NCBI RefSeq assembly: GCF_014638845.1
Contig: NZ_BMFP01000002.1
Location: 204,373 to 268,372 of the forward strand
From: Pontibacter amylolyticus
Lineage (GTDB): Bacteria; Bacteroidota; Bacteroidia; Cytophagales; Hymenobacteraceae
Length of the DNA stretch: 64,000 bases
Direction of reading: 5' to 3'
A program made the position numbers and the translations under genes. Below are positions 41,688 through 53,447 of the stretch, piece by piece. Positions within the stretch are counted from its first letter, which is position 1. The number at the start of each line of letters is the position of its first letter. A model generated the notes under the pieces. That model was given only the letters and a program-made list of their open reading frames with translations, ran no database searches and was not told the origin of the DNA.

Positions 41688-42620
41688 ATGAAGAAGGCAC
41701 CTCCACATGAGCGTGCCGCAGGAGGCTTGCCTCCTGAAGAAGACGAAGAAAGATTTATGGCAAAGCTTAGAAAGACAAGCAAAACGAAACTCAACGACGA
41801 GTCACACAACAGCGGCAGCGGACAAACGATCCTAAACCCGGACGTAAACGAAAATAAAGCAAAAACCATTACCGACCTGCGCGAGGCCGGACACGTGCAG
41901 GCCCCGCCTGCCTCTGCAGAGGACATCAAAATCAGAAAGGCCTTTGTAGACAAGGACTGGAACGAGATCAAGATCGCCGACTCATGGCAGATCTTCAAGG
42001 TGATGTCGGAGTTCGTGGAAGGCTTCGAGAAGATGGCCAAGATCGGTCCCTGCGTTTCCATTTTCGGATCGGCCCGCACCAAGAACACCCACAAGTACTA
42101 CGTTATGGCCGAGGAGATCGCTGCCAAGCTGGTGCGCCATGGCTATGGCGTGATCACGGGCGGTGGACCGGGCATTATGGAGGCGGGTAACAAAGGAGCG
42201 CACTCAGAGGGTGGCAAATCCGTGGGCCTGAACATTCACCTGCCATTCGAGCAGTTCAACAACATCTACATCGACTCTGACAAGCTCATCAACTTCGACT
42301 ATTTCTTTGTGCGCAAAGTGATGTTCGTGAAGTATGCGCAGGGCTTCATCGTGATGCCAGGTGGCTTTGGCACGCTCGACGAGCTGTTTGAGGCGATCAC
42401 GCTGATCCAGACCAAGAAAATCGGCGCATTCCCGATCGTGCTGGTGGGCCGTGAATTCTGGGGAGGCCTGTTTAAGTGGGTGGAGGATGTGATGCTGAAC
42501 ACGGAAAGCAACATCAGCCCGGAAGACCTGAACCTGGTGCACATCGTAGACGACGCCACCGAAGCGGTGAAAGTGATCGACGATTTCTACAGCAAATACC
42601 TGCTGTCTCCAAACTTCTAG
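41688..42620 (+). CDS. LOG family / TIGR00730 Rossmann-fold protein
   Basis: A 310-residue protein of the lysine-decarboxylase-like (LOG) family, whose characterised members hydrolyse cytokinin riboside monophosphates or related nucleotides. Signatures: SIFGSARTKNTHKYYVMAEE, ITGGGPGIMEAGNKGAHSEGG, HLPFEQ-x-NNIYID and the active-site IVMPGGFGTLDELFEAITLIQT. The first 80-90 residues are charged, probably disordered and not part of the fold; the internal ATG at 41757 would remove 23 of them. It ends in a strong shared terminator. Physiological substrate unknown. Confidence 0.9.
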   Translation: MKKAPPHERAAGGLPPEEDEERFMAKLRKTSKTKLNDESHNSGSGQTILNPDVNENKAKTITDLREAGHVQAPPASAEDIKIRKAFVDKDWNEIKIADSWQIFKVMSEFVEGFEKMAKIGPCVSIFGSARTKNTHKYYVMAEEIAAKLVRHGYGVITGGGPGIMEAGNKGAHSEGGKSVGLNIHLPFEQFNNIYIDSDKLINFDYFFVRKVMFVKYAQGFIVMPGGFGTLDELFEAITLIQTKKIGAFPIVLVGREFWGGLFKWVEDVMLNTESNISPEDLNLVHIVDDATEAVKVIDDFYSKYLLSPNF

Positions 42621-42638
42621 GAAAGAGAATACTTCCAC

Positions 42639-42675
42639 AAAAAACGCCCCGCTGCAGAACAGCGGGGCGTTTTTT
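42639..42675. terminator. Bidirectional terminator
   Basis: Perfect 16-bp stem AAAAAACGCCCCGCTG / CAGCGGGGCGTTTTTT with 5-nt loop between the convergent LOG gene and the outer-membrane operon. Confidence 0.92.
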
Positions 42676-42729
42676 TATCAAAGGTTTTCAGGGCTCTTCA
42701 TGTTCCTCAACTTGTACTTGGCTTTGGCT

Positions 42730-44820
42730 TTAATTCACCAGCTTCACTTCAATTGAGGTGCTTCCGACTACAGGTGTACCCTCTGCTGTCTGGCCTTGCA
42801 CCCTGACCTCAAATACACCCGTTTCATCGGAGGTATAGAAGGTGAAGGTGGCACTCCCGTCTGCTCCCGCCTGCAGGTATGGCTGCCAGTACAGCTGCTG
42901 CCGGAAATCGGGGAGCTGGGCCTGCGCTCCGCCGCTGGAGGCGGTGGTTGGCACAACAAAGTTTCGGGGCAGGTTGTACTGCTCGTACAGCACGGGCAGG
43001 CCCTTTTCTCTGAGACGTTCCCGGGCCTCCCCGCTTTTGGTGTAGATGGCGAACATACCGTTGTCGACCAGGCGGCCCAGGTTGCCGGCGTACAGTCTTT
43101 CCTCTGACCAGGCAATCTCAATCGAGGCGATATCATTCAGGTCGAGCGCCATGATCTCATCCATATTCTCCAGCATCACGCCGTCCAGCAGGTATAGCGG
43201 TTCCTCTCTCATCATGCGCTTGGTCTCTGCGGAAACGTAGAGCAGCCGCACGGTTTGCTTGCCTTTCTTTTTGCGCATGCGCAGGTTGGTAGACACCTCC
43301 CGAATGGCCTCCTCTACATCCTGGAAGGCAACATAATCATCCAGCTTGAATACCCGGTCGGCTGGCAGGCGTGGAAGCGGAGCAGCGGCATGCGGCTCTG
43401 TCAGGCCATAGATCTCATGGATATTGGCGCGGGTATAGTGCTTCTGCGCCGCGCTCACCACCTGCGGCGGCAGCGCCTGCACAAAGGCAGTGTCTGTGTG
43501 TTTGGCGAAAGTTTCCTGCTGAAAAGGGGCCTTTACATCTGCCTGCCGCATGGGCTCTACCAGGGGCTCTCTTCGGAAGCGGGCGTTTGCTTCGTTTCTG
43601 GCAATGGCCTCCCACAGTTCCTGGTCTGTATTATACCCTTGTCGCATCTCGTTTACAGCGATAAAACCATTTGGCTGCTGAAGGCCGGCACGGCGCTCTG
43701 CCACCGAGGCGGCGAGCCAGGTAGCGGGTTGCAGCCCCTTTACCGTAACAGTTACATGCTGGCGGGGGCCATACTGCTGGCGGTCGGCCTGCACGGCTAT
43801 ACCTGCTCTCTGGGGTAGCATTACCTGCTGCTCGGCTACTACCAACCCACCCGTATTGAGCAGCAGTAAGCGGCATTCTGGTCGTGCTGCATCGCGCCAC
43901 GGCACCATAACCTGACTGGCTCCGGTAACATGCTGCGCGAAGTACACCAACCCTCCGGAAGCGGCCACTAGCACATGGCCTTCCGCCGATTTGCCCGGCA
44001 CGCTCACTTCTATACCTGCGTCGCTTACCTTGCCAACTGCTAGCGCTATACCTTGCTGCTTGGTCGCCGGCAGCTTTACCTGTTGCGGCGCATAGCCCTC
44101 CGCCCGCAGTTGTGCCACTAAGTCCTGCTCCTCTGTGCCCAACAGGCTGAAAGTTGCTATACCTGTTTCGTCACTTTTGAAGGTGACGATGGTCTGTCCG
44201 GCTGTATCAGCCACTATTCCCTGGGCGGCTATACCTATACCTGCCGCGTTGGTTACGGTCGCTGTTATTTTGGTAGGCGCCCCGGCTGTCCACACACCGG
44301 ACTCTGGGAAAAACCGCACCTGCAGTGGCTTGGCCGTTGCCGGCAATGTCTGCAGCGTCCTGACTTCGTTCGGGTTCAAGATGGTGAGTTGCTCCCGCCA
44401 GTGCTGCTGTGCGCTGAAGTTCCGCATCCAGTTGGTGGCGGCCAGTAGTGTATAGCTTCCTGAGGGCATGTCTTTAGGCAACAGAAAGTCACCTTGCGCT
44501 TTTCCGTCCTCCACGACCAATCGCTGGCTGATCAGGGTGGCGCCTTTCGCATCCAGCAGTTCAACGTAAAGCACCCGGCTTGCCGGAGCGGTTGAGCTCT
44601 TTTGAACAGCAGCGCTGTACCAGAGGCGCTCCCCGGCCATGTACCAGGGCTGACTGTGCGTCAGGTGCACCTGCTCGTCGGAGAGCTGGCGCTGCACCTG
44701 GGCGGCGGCTGCTTTAGCAACCTGCTCCTGCTGGGCGAAGGCAGGCAGGCTAAGGCAGGAAGCTACTGCCAGAAGCAGGCCAGCTGCGTGTTTGTGGAGG
44801 CTATCAAGGAGTAGATGCAT
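42730..44820 (-). CDS. MG2-like surface protein with TonB-plug-like domain
   Basis: A 696-residue exported protein, signal peptide near LLAVASCLSLPAFAQ. N-terminal region: YMAGERLWYSAAVQKSS, DAKGATLISQRLVVEDGKAQGDFLLP and MPSGSYTLLAATNWMRN follow the alpha-2-macroglobulin MG2 pattern found in a large Bacteroidota family. Further bacterial Ig-like modules follow. Around residues 555-625 the phrase EEPLYLLDGVMLENMDEI, then DIASIEI and NGMFAIYTKSG closely resembles the plug domain of TonB receptors, but no barrel follows: the end is a beta-sandwich (FTFYTSDETGVFEVRVQGQT). It is the third gene of an operon with the TonB receptor and DUF4249 protein (15-nt gap), suggesting an outer-membrane partner role. 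Function unproven. Confidence 0.8.
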   Translation of the reverse strand: MHLLLDSLHKHAAGLLLAVASCLSLPAFAQQEQVAKAAAAQVQRQLSDEQVHLTHSQPWYMAGERLWYSAAVQKSSTAPASRVLYVELLDAKGATLISQRLVVEDGKAQGDFLLPKDMPSGSYTLLAATNWMRNFSAQQHWREQLTILNPNEVRTLQTLPATAKPLQVRFFPESGVWTAGAPTKITATVTNAAGIGIAAQGIVADTAGQTIVTFKSDETGIATFSLLGTEEQDLVAQLRAEGYAPQQVKLPATKQQGIALAVGKVSDAGIEVSVPGKSAEGHVLVAASGGLVYFAQHVTGASQVMVPWRDAARPECRLLLLNTGGLVVAEQQVMLPQRAGIAVQADRQQYGPRQHVTVTVKGLQPATWLAASVAERRAGLQQPNGFIAVNEMRQGYNTDQELWEAIARNEANARFRREPLVEPMRQADVKAPFQQETFAKHTDTAFVQALPPQVVSAAQKHYTRANIHEIYGLTEPHAAAPLPRLPADRVFKLDDYVAFQDVEEAIREVSTNLRMRKKKGKQTVRLLYVSAETKRMMREEPLYLLDGVMLENMDEIMALDLNDIASIEIAWSEERLYAGNLGRLVDNGMFAIYTKSGEARERLREKGLPVLYEQYNLPRNFVVPTTASSGGAQAQLPDFRQQLYWQPYLQAGADGSATFTFYTSDETGVFEVRVQGQTAEGTPVVGSTSIEVKLVN

Positions 44821-44835
44821 CTGTTCTTTTAGATT

Positions 44836-45897
44836 TTAGAAGCCGATCGGCCGTTCATTCGTCACATTCGGATATAGGAAGGTATAGCGACAATCACCAA
44901 GAGGCGGCTCGTAAGGCAGGCCCGGGAAGGGTGCATACAGCTGCCGCCGGATCACAATGAAATCCTCGGTCACAGCCGAGGCGCTGAAATAGCCGACCAC
45001 CTGTTCTTCCGGGTTTGTAAGACTATACAGGTTGCTGTTGATGCGTGCCGGAGGCGGGTCGAAGATGCTGCCGACGCTGGACTGCTGCTGATTGAACAGG
45101 CGCCAGAATTCGTACGCCTCGCCTGTCAGCGAGAACTGCCTGATTTTGATGCGGTATTTGGTTGGGATGTCTGCTGGCACCACCACCACCGGCTGCTCAA
45201 AGTAGCGCCCGTTCACCAGTCGGTCATCACTCGTTACCACTTTGGTGTTGATGCTGCCCATATTGGACCAGCACCTCGCAGGCAATGGAGCGTCGCCTAC
45301 ATTGGTATAAAACTCGAACACACCCTCTGTATCCCAACGGTAGTAGTTGCCTCGCTCCGAAGGGTCCTGCACCTGGGCCTTCACCTCAAAACCCACCGAC
45401 CTGCGCTCAATCAGTAGGCCCGCTGAGTTGCGGACTACGTCTATAAATTGCTTAAACTCATAACTTATACCTTGAATGGCGGGCACAGGCCGGAGTAGCT
45501 CTGGCCGCGAGGCATATTCCCTGCCATCGGGTAGCCGGATGTGCAAGGTATAGCTGCGCCCCTGCTCTACCAGGAAGTCTTCTTTGCGCAAGGTATACAC
45601 GCCATAGGCAGGCCCTTCATACAAAGGCATGCTGTTGCCGAGGTTGTCCTGCACCGTAACGGTGGCATTACGCACGCGCTCCACCACCACCTGCTGGTTT
45701 TCACTGTCGAAGGGGGCGGTCCAGGTCAGCGTCACTTTATTCAGCGTCGAATCGTTTTGATCTGTCACCATCCCACTCACTACCAGCGACCTCTGCCCGG
45801 TGTCGATCTGGAGCTCCAGAGGATCCACACAGGCCTGCAGACAAGCCACTATGAGCAGCACGGCCAACAAACGGTATTTTTGAAAAGTAATTCGCAT
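44836..45897 (-). CDS. DUF4249 lipoprotein
   Basis: A 353-residue predicted lipoprotein: MRITFQKYRLLAVLLIVACLQAC, then VDPLELQIDTGQRSLVVSGMVTDQND, the standard start of DUF4249 proteins. The domain is beta-rich with VTVQDNLGNSMPLYE and LHIRLPDGREYASRPE segments. DUF4249 proteins are nearly always encoded directly after a TonB receptor with a carboxypeptidase-like N-terminus, as here, and are assumed to be its surface-exposed partner. The frame is open upstream to an ATG at 45960 that overlaps the receptor stop (ATGA); ATG 45897 places the signal peptide correctly, but coupling through the upper ATG is possible. Confidence 0.9.
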   Translation of the reverse strand: MRITFQKYRLLAVLLIVACLQACVDPLELQIDTGQRSLVVSGMVTDQNDSTLNKVTLTWTAPFDSENQQVVVERVRNATVTVQDNLGNSMPLYEGPAYGVYTLRKEDFLVEQGRSYTLHIRLPDGREYASRPELLRPVPAIQGISYEFKQFIDVVRNSAGLLIERRSVGFEVKAQVQDPSERGNYYRWDTEGVFEFYTNVGDAPLPARCWSNMGSINTKVVTSDDRLVNGRYFEQPVVVVPADIPTKYRIKIRQFSLTGEAYEFWRLFNQQQSSVGSIFDPPPARINSNLYSLTNPEEQVVGYFSASAVTEDFIVIRRQLYAPFPGLPYEPPLGDCRYTFLYPNVTNERPIGF

Positions 45898-45956
45898 TTG
45901 CAGGTATAATTTAGTTGCCTGTGCCTTGTCTGAGTATTCTTTCCTGATTAGTCTCC

Positions 45957-48638
45957 TCATCTGGTGATCTTGAAATTGTAGGTGATAGCCGGCACCGCAG
46001 AGCCGATCACTGATAGCCGGTAGGCCTGCGGAATGGTGCCGCCATAGGCAGGTTTGAAGAACACCGAGTAAGGGTTCTTGCGGCCGTATACATTGTACAC
46101 CGAGAAGGCCCAGCTGCTCACCCAGTTTGCGTTGCGCTTGTTGGTGCCGTCAATCACCAAGGCCAGGTCCAGGCGGTGGTAGTCTGGTATGCGGTGCTGG
46201 TTGCGGTCACTGTAGTTTACCATCAGCAGGCCATCGATGTAACCCACCGACTCCGGATAGGTAATCGGCCGACCTGTGCTGTAAGTGAAGTTGGCGGAAA
46301 GACTGATCAAACGGGACAACTGTTGGTTCAGGACCAGGCTCAGGTCATGCGGCTTGTCGAAGTTGGCCGGAAAGAAGTTGCCGTTGTTGATGCGCTCTTC
46401 GGGCGTAGGGCCATTGACGCGGCGCAGCGACCTGGAATAGGTATAGCTGGCCCAGCCCGTCAGTTTTTTGCCTTTGCGGCGCATCATCAGCTCCAGCCCG
46501 TAGGCCTTGCCCTCGCCCGGCAGCAGGTCGGCATCGAGGGTGCTGTTGAGCAGGAGCCGGGCACCGTCCTTATACTCCACCAGGTCGTGCAGCTTTTTGT
46601 AGTATGCTTCTGCTGAAAGCTCGATGGTGTTGTCCTGCAGGTTTTTGAAAAAGCCGAGCGCCACCTGATCGCCGAGCTGCGGTCGCAGGTTTGGGTTGCT
46701 GGTTTTCCAGATATCCACTGGCGAGGCAGCGGTTGTGTTGGAGATCAAATGGATGTACTGTGCCATGCGGTTGTAGCCCACCTTCACCGAGCTGTTCTCG
46801 CTCAGGCTTATTTTAAGGGAAGCACGCGGCTCAATATTACCGTATCGCTGTATCACACCGCCGTTGCTGTAGCTGAGCGTGTCAATGATCGTGGACTCGC
46901 GCCGTGGCGACTCCGGATCGTACACATACACGTCGCCCGGCCCCAGGTTAAAGTAGGAAGAGTAGCGCAGCCCGAGGCTGACAGATATGCTTGGGCTGAG
47001 CGTGTACTCGTGGTCCAGGTATAGGGCGGCTTCGATAGAGCGCTCGCGCGGCATGCTGACAGGCAACAAGCTGGACCGCTCCGAGCCGGGCGTCAGGGTG
47101 CCGGGGCTGAACTGATACCAGGACGACGAGGCACCCAGGCCTATTTTATGCCGCACGGAAGGCTCGTAATTCAGGTCTGCCCTAATCTGCTTGTACTTAA
47201 TCTCCGAGTCAAGGGTATAGCTGTAGGGCTCTGTTTCGGCCTCCACGCCATAGTCGTAGTCACCCACCACGCCGGTTACGCTTGACAGGAGTTTGTCGTT
47301 GAAGGTATGGTTCCAACGCACTGTGCCGGTGGCGGTGCCCCAGGTATAGGTCGTGTCGGCCCCAAACCGGAAACCGTCGCGGCTTAGGTAGCCAGATACC
47401 ATCAGCTGGTCTTTGGCGCTGATCGTGTAGTCGACTTTGCCGTTGAAGTCGTAAAAGTAGCCATCGCTGTCGCGCACGGCCTTGTCAGGCACGTAGCGCA
47501 TGGCCAGACCGGGGTAGGCGCCACGACCACCGAGCACAAAAGAGGCCTTGTCTTTCAGCAGCGGCGCTTCCACCATCAGACGGCTTGCCAGCAATCCGAT
47601 GCCCCCGCTCAGGATGGGCGCCTTCTTATTGCCCTCTTTCAGCTCCACATCCAGCACCGACGAGATGCGCCCGCCATACCGGGCAGGTATACCGCCGCGG
47701 TACAAGGTGACATCCTGTACCATATCCGGATTGAAAACCGAAAAGAAGCCGAACAGGTGGGAGGAGCTAAAAAGCGGTGCCTGGTCCTGCAAAACCAGGT
47801 TCTGGTCGATGCTGCCTCCCCGCACGTTGAAGCCGCTGGCCCCCTCCCCGACGGTGGTCACGCCCGGTAGCGTAATGATGCTGCGCAGCACGTCCACCTC
47901 TCCTAAAAAGTTAGGCATCTTGCGCACTTCCTTGATCGACAGGCGGGCCACGCCCATTTCCAGGCTCTCCACATTATGGTCGGGCGCCTTGGCGGATACT
48001 TCTACTTCCCGCAGCTGGTTGCTTACCTCGAACAGCTCCACATGCATGGTGCGGCTTTGCTGCAGGCTCACGCGCCGCTGGTCCTCTACCATGCCGATGG
48101 CACGCACCCGCAAGGTATAGTTACCAGCCGGCACCGCCAGGGTATACCGGCCCTGCTCGTCGGCCACGGTGCCTTTTCCGGTTTCAACAAGCAGCACGGT
48201 GGCTCCTATGAAGGGCTCCCCTGTTTTGGCGTTGCGTACCTGTCCGCTCAGGGTCACGATGCGCTCAGCAGCCTGGCCTGCAGCCATCCCGGATGGCACC
48301 GTGTCTGTTCGAAACAGGGAGGCTGCCGATTGAGGCACAAGCACAATGGTACGGTCATCATACAGCACAAACGACAGGCGGGCTTTTTCCAGAAGCTTTT
48401 GTAATGCGCTGGCGAGCGGCTCCTGGTCAAAGGTTTGGGTAATCTGCACGCCTTCCACCCACTCGGGTTGGAAGAACACGCGCAGTTTGTGCTTCTGTTG
48501 CAGGTCATGGAGCACAGCCTGCAGAGGCTGCTCCTGGTAGCTTGCCGTGATGCGTGGCTGCCCAGTGCCCTGCGCCCAGGCGTAGCCGGACAGCAGCATA
48601 AAGGCGGCAAGCAGAAGGTAATGGTAGCGTCTTCTCAT
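45957..48638 (-). CDS. TonB-dependent receptor with STN and carboxypeptidase-like domains
   Basis: An 893-residue outer-membrane transporter. After the signal peptide (LLLAAFMLLSGYAWAQ) come a secretin/TonB STN domain (PRITASYQEQPLQAVLHDLQ to LSFVLYDDRTIVLVP, about 27-110) and a CarboxypepD_reg-like beta sandwich (VTLSGQVRNAKTGEPFIGAT, about 130-210). The plug contains LGEVDVLRSIITLPGVTT, GFNVRGGSIDQNLVLQDQAP and DVTLYRGGIPARYGGRISSVL, and a 22-strand-type barrel extends to the C-terminus. The STN domain suggests signalling to an anti-sigma factor, but no FecI/FecR pair is adjacent. The ligand is unknown. First gene of the operon with DUF4249 and the MG2-like protein. Confidence 0.93.
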   Translation of the reverse strand: MRRRYHYLLLAAFMLLSGYAWAQGTGQPRITASYQEQPLQAVLHDLQQKHKLRVFFQPEWVEGVQITQTFDQEPLASALQKLLEKARLSFVLYDDRTIVLVPQSAASLFRTDTVPSGMAAGQAAERIVTLSGQVRNAKTGEPFIGATVLLVETGKGTVADEQGRYTLAVPAGNYTLRVRAIGMVEDQRRVSLQQSRTMHVELFEVSNQLREVEVSAKAPDHNVESLEMGVARLSIKEVRKMPNFLGEVDVLRSIITLPGVTTVGEGASGFNVRGGSIDQNLVLQDQAPLFSSSHLFGFFSVFNPDMVQDVTLYRGGIPARYGGRISSVLDVELKEGNKKAPILSGGIGLLASRLMVEAPLLKDKASFVLGGRGAYPGLAMRYVPDKAVRDSDGYFYDFNGKVDYTISAKDQLMVSGYLSRDGFRFGADTTYTWGTATGTVRWNHTFNDKLLSSVTGVVGDYDYGVEAETEPYSYTLDSEIKYKQIRADLNYEPSVRHKIGLGASSSWYQFSPGTLTPGSERSSLLPVSMPRERSIEAALYLDHEYTLSPSISVSLGLRYSSYFNLGPGDVYVYDPESPRRESTIIDTLSYSNGGVIQRYGNIEPRASLKISLSENSSVKVGYNRMAQYIHLISNTTAASPVDIWKTSNPNLRPQLGDQVALGFFKNLQDNTIELSAEAYYKKLHDLVEYKDGARLLLNSTLDADLLPGEGKAYGLELMMRRKGKKLTGWASYTYSRSLRRVNGPTPEERINNGNFFPANFDKPHDLSLVLNQQLSRLISLSANFTYSTGRPITYPESVGYIDGLLMVNYSDRNQHRIPDYHRLDLALVIDGTNKRNANWVSSWAFSVYNVYGRKNPYSVFFKPAYGGTIPQAYRLSVIGSAVPAITYNFKITR

Positions 48639-48823
48639 AAAAAGGAGGTGCGGTTGGCGTATGTGCGCAGCAGGGACAAAAAGGAACTACATTGCACCTT
48701 AGCAATATATAGTTTTAACACTGAATTTGAAAATTTTGGAATTGCCACTGCACAAAAGCTTTGCGTTTTTACATTTCACTTAAGTCCTACAGAATCGTAC
48801 ATAATAGCAGGAGAGCTAAGCCT

Positions 48824-49219
48824 ATGTCCGACACCGACAAAGAGAAGATAAAGAAGCTCAAGAAAAAGCTGAAAGTGCAGGAGCAAAAGAACGCGGAGAT
48901 ACGGGACCACATGGCAGCGGAACGCACCATCTTCGCCAACGAACGTACCCTGATGGCCTACCTGCGCACGGCCATGACGATCTCCGTGGGCGGTTTTGTA
49001 GCCATCAAACTTTCCGAGGACCTGTACCTGGACATAATTGGTGTGATTTTAATCCCGATCGGCATCATACTCGCAATTTACAGCTTCGTCAGGTATAGGC
49101 ACAAGCAGCGCATCATTGAGGGGCACCACCAGGACTACTGCCCCACCAGCCACGAACATGAGCGGGCGCACAACGAGCTGCCCCAGCCCGGCGGAAACGG
49201 CAAGCAGACCTCTGCTTAG
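48824..49219 (+). CDS. DUF202 membrane protein, copy 1
   Basis: A 131-residue inner-membrane protein. A charged coiled-coil-like N-terminus (KEKIKKLKKKLKVQEQKNAEIRDHM) leads to the DUF202 motif IFANERTLMAYLRTAM and two membrane spans (ISVGGFVAIKL and DIIGVILIPIGIILAIYSFVRY), ending in a His-rich tail. The ATG at 48824 begins MSDTDKEKIKK; the frame from 48761 adds residues unlike the family. A second copy follows 90 nt downstream. Function of the family is unknown; the duplication is probably local. Confidence 0.85.
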   Translation: MSDTDKEKIKKLKKKLKVQEQKNAEIRDHMAAERTIFANERTLMAYLRTAMTISVGGFVAIKLSEDLYLDIIGVILIPIGIILAIYSFVRYRHKQRIIEGHHQDYCPTSHEHERAHNELPQPGGNGKQTSA

Positions 49220-49308
49220 CGCAAAAAGACCACCTGGCAGCTTCACGACTGGTAAGCGCTGCGCTCTTCGTCGTATTTGTTTCGTATATTTCTCAAAAAA
49301 AGGAATAA

Positions 49309-49692
49309 ATGCAGGTGCCCCAGCAAGACGAAATCAAAAGGCTCAAGAAGAAAATCAGGAAGCTGGAGAAGAAGAACTCGGAGATACGCGACGAGATGGC
49401 CATACAGCGTACCATCTTCGCCAACGAGCGTACCCTCATGGCGTATTTACGGACCGCCATTGCGCTTATTGCCGGTGGCTTTGCCGCTATCAAGCTTTCC
49501 AACCATGTGTATATGACGATAATGGGCCTTGCCCTGATGCCGGTTGGCGTGCTGCTGGCAGTCTACAGCTTTGTGCGCTACCTTGGCAAGCAAAAGCTGA
49601 TCAAACGCCACTGGCAGAGCTACGAACCCACCAGCCATCACCACGAAACACTGTACGAAAAGCAGGCCTCACGCTATGGGAACATAGATTGA
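49309..49692 (+). CDS. DUF202 membrane protein, copy 2
   Basis: A 127-residue paralogue of the preceding gene: IKRLKKKIRKLEKKNSEIRDEM, then TIFANERTLMAYLRTAIAL and two spans (IALIAGGFAAIKLS, MGLALMPVGVLLAVYSFVRYLG). Over the first 110 residues the two are alike in order and many positions (NERTLMAYLRTA is identical in both), so this is a tandem duplication. Both end in PTSHxHE-like tails. Function unknown. Confidence 0.85.
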   Translation: MQVPQQDEIKRLKKKIRKLEKKNSEIRDEMAIQRTIFANERTLMAYLRTAIALIAGGFAAIKLSNHVYMTIMGLALMPVGVLLAVYSFVRYLGKQKLIKRHWQSYEPTSHHHETLYEKQASRYGNID

Positions 49693-49791
49693 GGTAGATG
49701 CTAAGGATAATTGCTGAAAGCTAAACCATTTAGCGCTGATCGCTGTTAAGAAGGGTTAGCATCCTCGAGTCCGAAGGCGCTGATATTTTTG

Positions 49792-49799
49792 TACCTTTG
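49792..49799 (+). promoter_or_regulatory. uvrA -7 box
   Basis: TACCTTTG, an exact TAnnTTTG match, 24 nt before the uvrA ATG; the -33 element is not clear. The same octamer precedes hemB. Confidence 0.45.
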
Positions 49800-49823
49800 C
49801 TATTTAAAATCAAGCATTCCTGA

Positions 49824-52718
<2,895 letters not shown>

Positions 52719-52734
52719 CAGGTATAGCAGTATA

Positions 52735-52772
52735 TAAAAATGCCGCTTTCAGGTATGAGAGCGGCATTTTTA
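52735..52772. terminator. Bidirectional terminator uvrA / DUF4142
   Basis: 16-bp stem TAAAAATGCCGCTTTC with one G-T pair, loop AGGTAT (the frequent motif), A/T-runs at both sides. Confidence 0.88.
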
Positions 52773-52775
52773 TTG

Positions 52776-53348
52776 TTAGATGTTTCCGAGTCTTTCTTCC
52801 AGTGCCTCCGTTTGCTGCAAGTGCTGCCGCAAGAGCGGAAGCTGCTTGGAGGCGAACTGCTTTACTTCCATCACCTGGGCGTTCTCGGCCATGTCCTCGT
52901 ATCGGTTCAGCAGGTTGTCGTGCTCTTCGCGGATGCGTTTGATGTAGGCCAGGTCAAAGCCTATACCTGTTTCAGTGCTCACCTGTTCGTACACTTTCTG
53001 ATGCGCCCTGCCCAGTTCATTCGGCACTACAAACCCGCCCTGCACTGCTGTGTTCTGCAAGTCTTCCATCAATCGCCGGTGTCCTTCGCCCATTACCTGA
53101 GCCGTTTCTTTTACTTCCGGACTGACAGCTTTCTCCAAAGCCAGTTCACTGAGTTGTACCTGCAGCATATTCGCGCTGGTAGCCTCGGCTATGAACAGGG
53201 CATCGTTTTTCATCCCCTGCACGCCGGCAGCTTCAAACTGCTCTACGCTCTGGGCGGCGGCCTGTTCAATGCTGTCGTCGGGGCTGCAGCTGGCGGTGCC
53301 CAGCAGAAGCATGGCACTGGCAAGGTATAGGGTAATATTTCGGATCAT
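52776..53348 (-). CDS. DUF4142 lipoprotein, copy 1
   Basis: A 190-residue predicted lipoprotein, MIRNITLYLASAMLLLGTASC followed by an acidic linker. The DUF4142 region has the ferritin-like helical bundle pattern: LFIAEATSANMLQVQLSELALEKAV, VKETAQVMGEGHRRLMEDLQ, then LAYIKRIREEHDNLLNRYEDM and KQFASKQLPLLRQHLQQTEAL. The His and Glu positions of the bundle are not sufficient to claim metal binding. A paralogue lies 100 nt upstream. ATG 53348 is preferred to the cysteine-rich extension from 53402. Confidence 0.8.
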   Translation of the reverse strand: MIRNITLYLASAMLLLGTASCSPDDSIEQAAAQSVEQFEAAGVQGMKNDALFIAEATSANMLQVQLSELALEKAVSPEVKETAQVMGEGHRRLMEDLQNTAVQGGFVVPNELGRAHQKVYEQVSTETGIGFDLAYIKRIREEHDNLLNRYEDMAENAQVMEVKQFASKQLPLLRQHLQQTEALEERLGNI

Positions 53349-53447
53349 ACACATGGGTTTAAAATAGGAGCATCTGCAGCCATGACAGGCGCAGATGCTC
53401 AAGATAATTAGATTTTAGGAAATGCCCAGTGTTTGGGATTACACATT

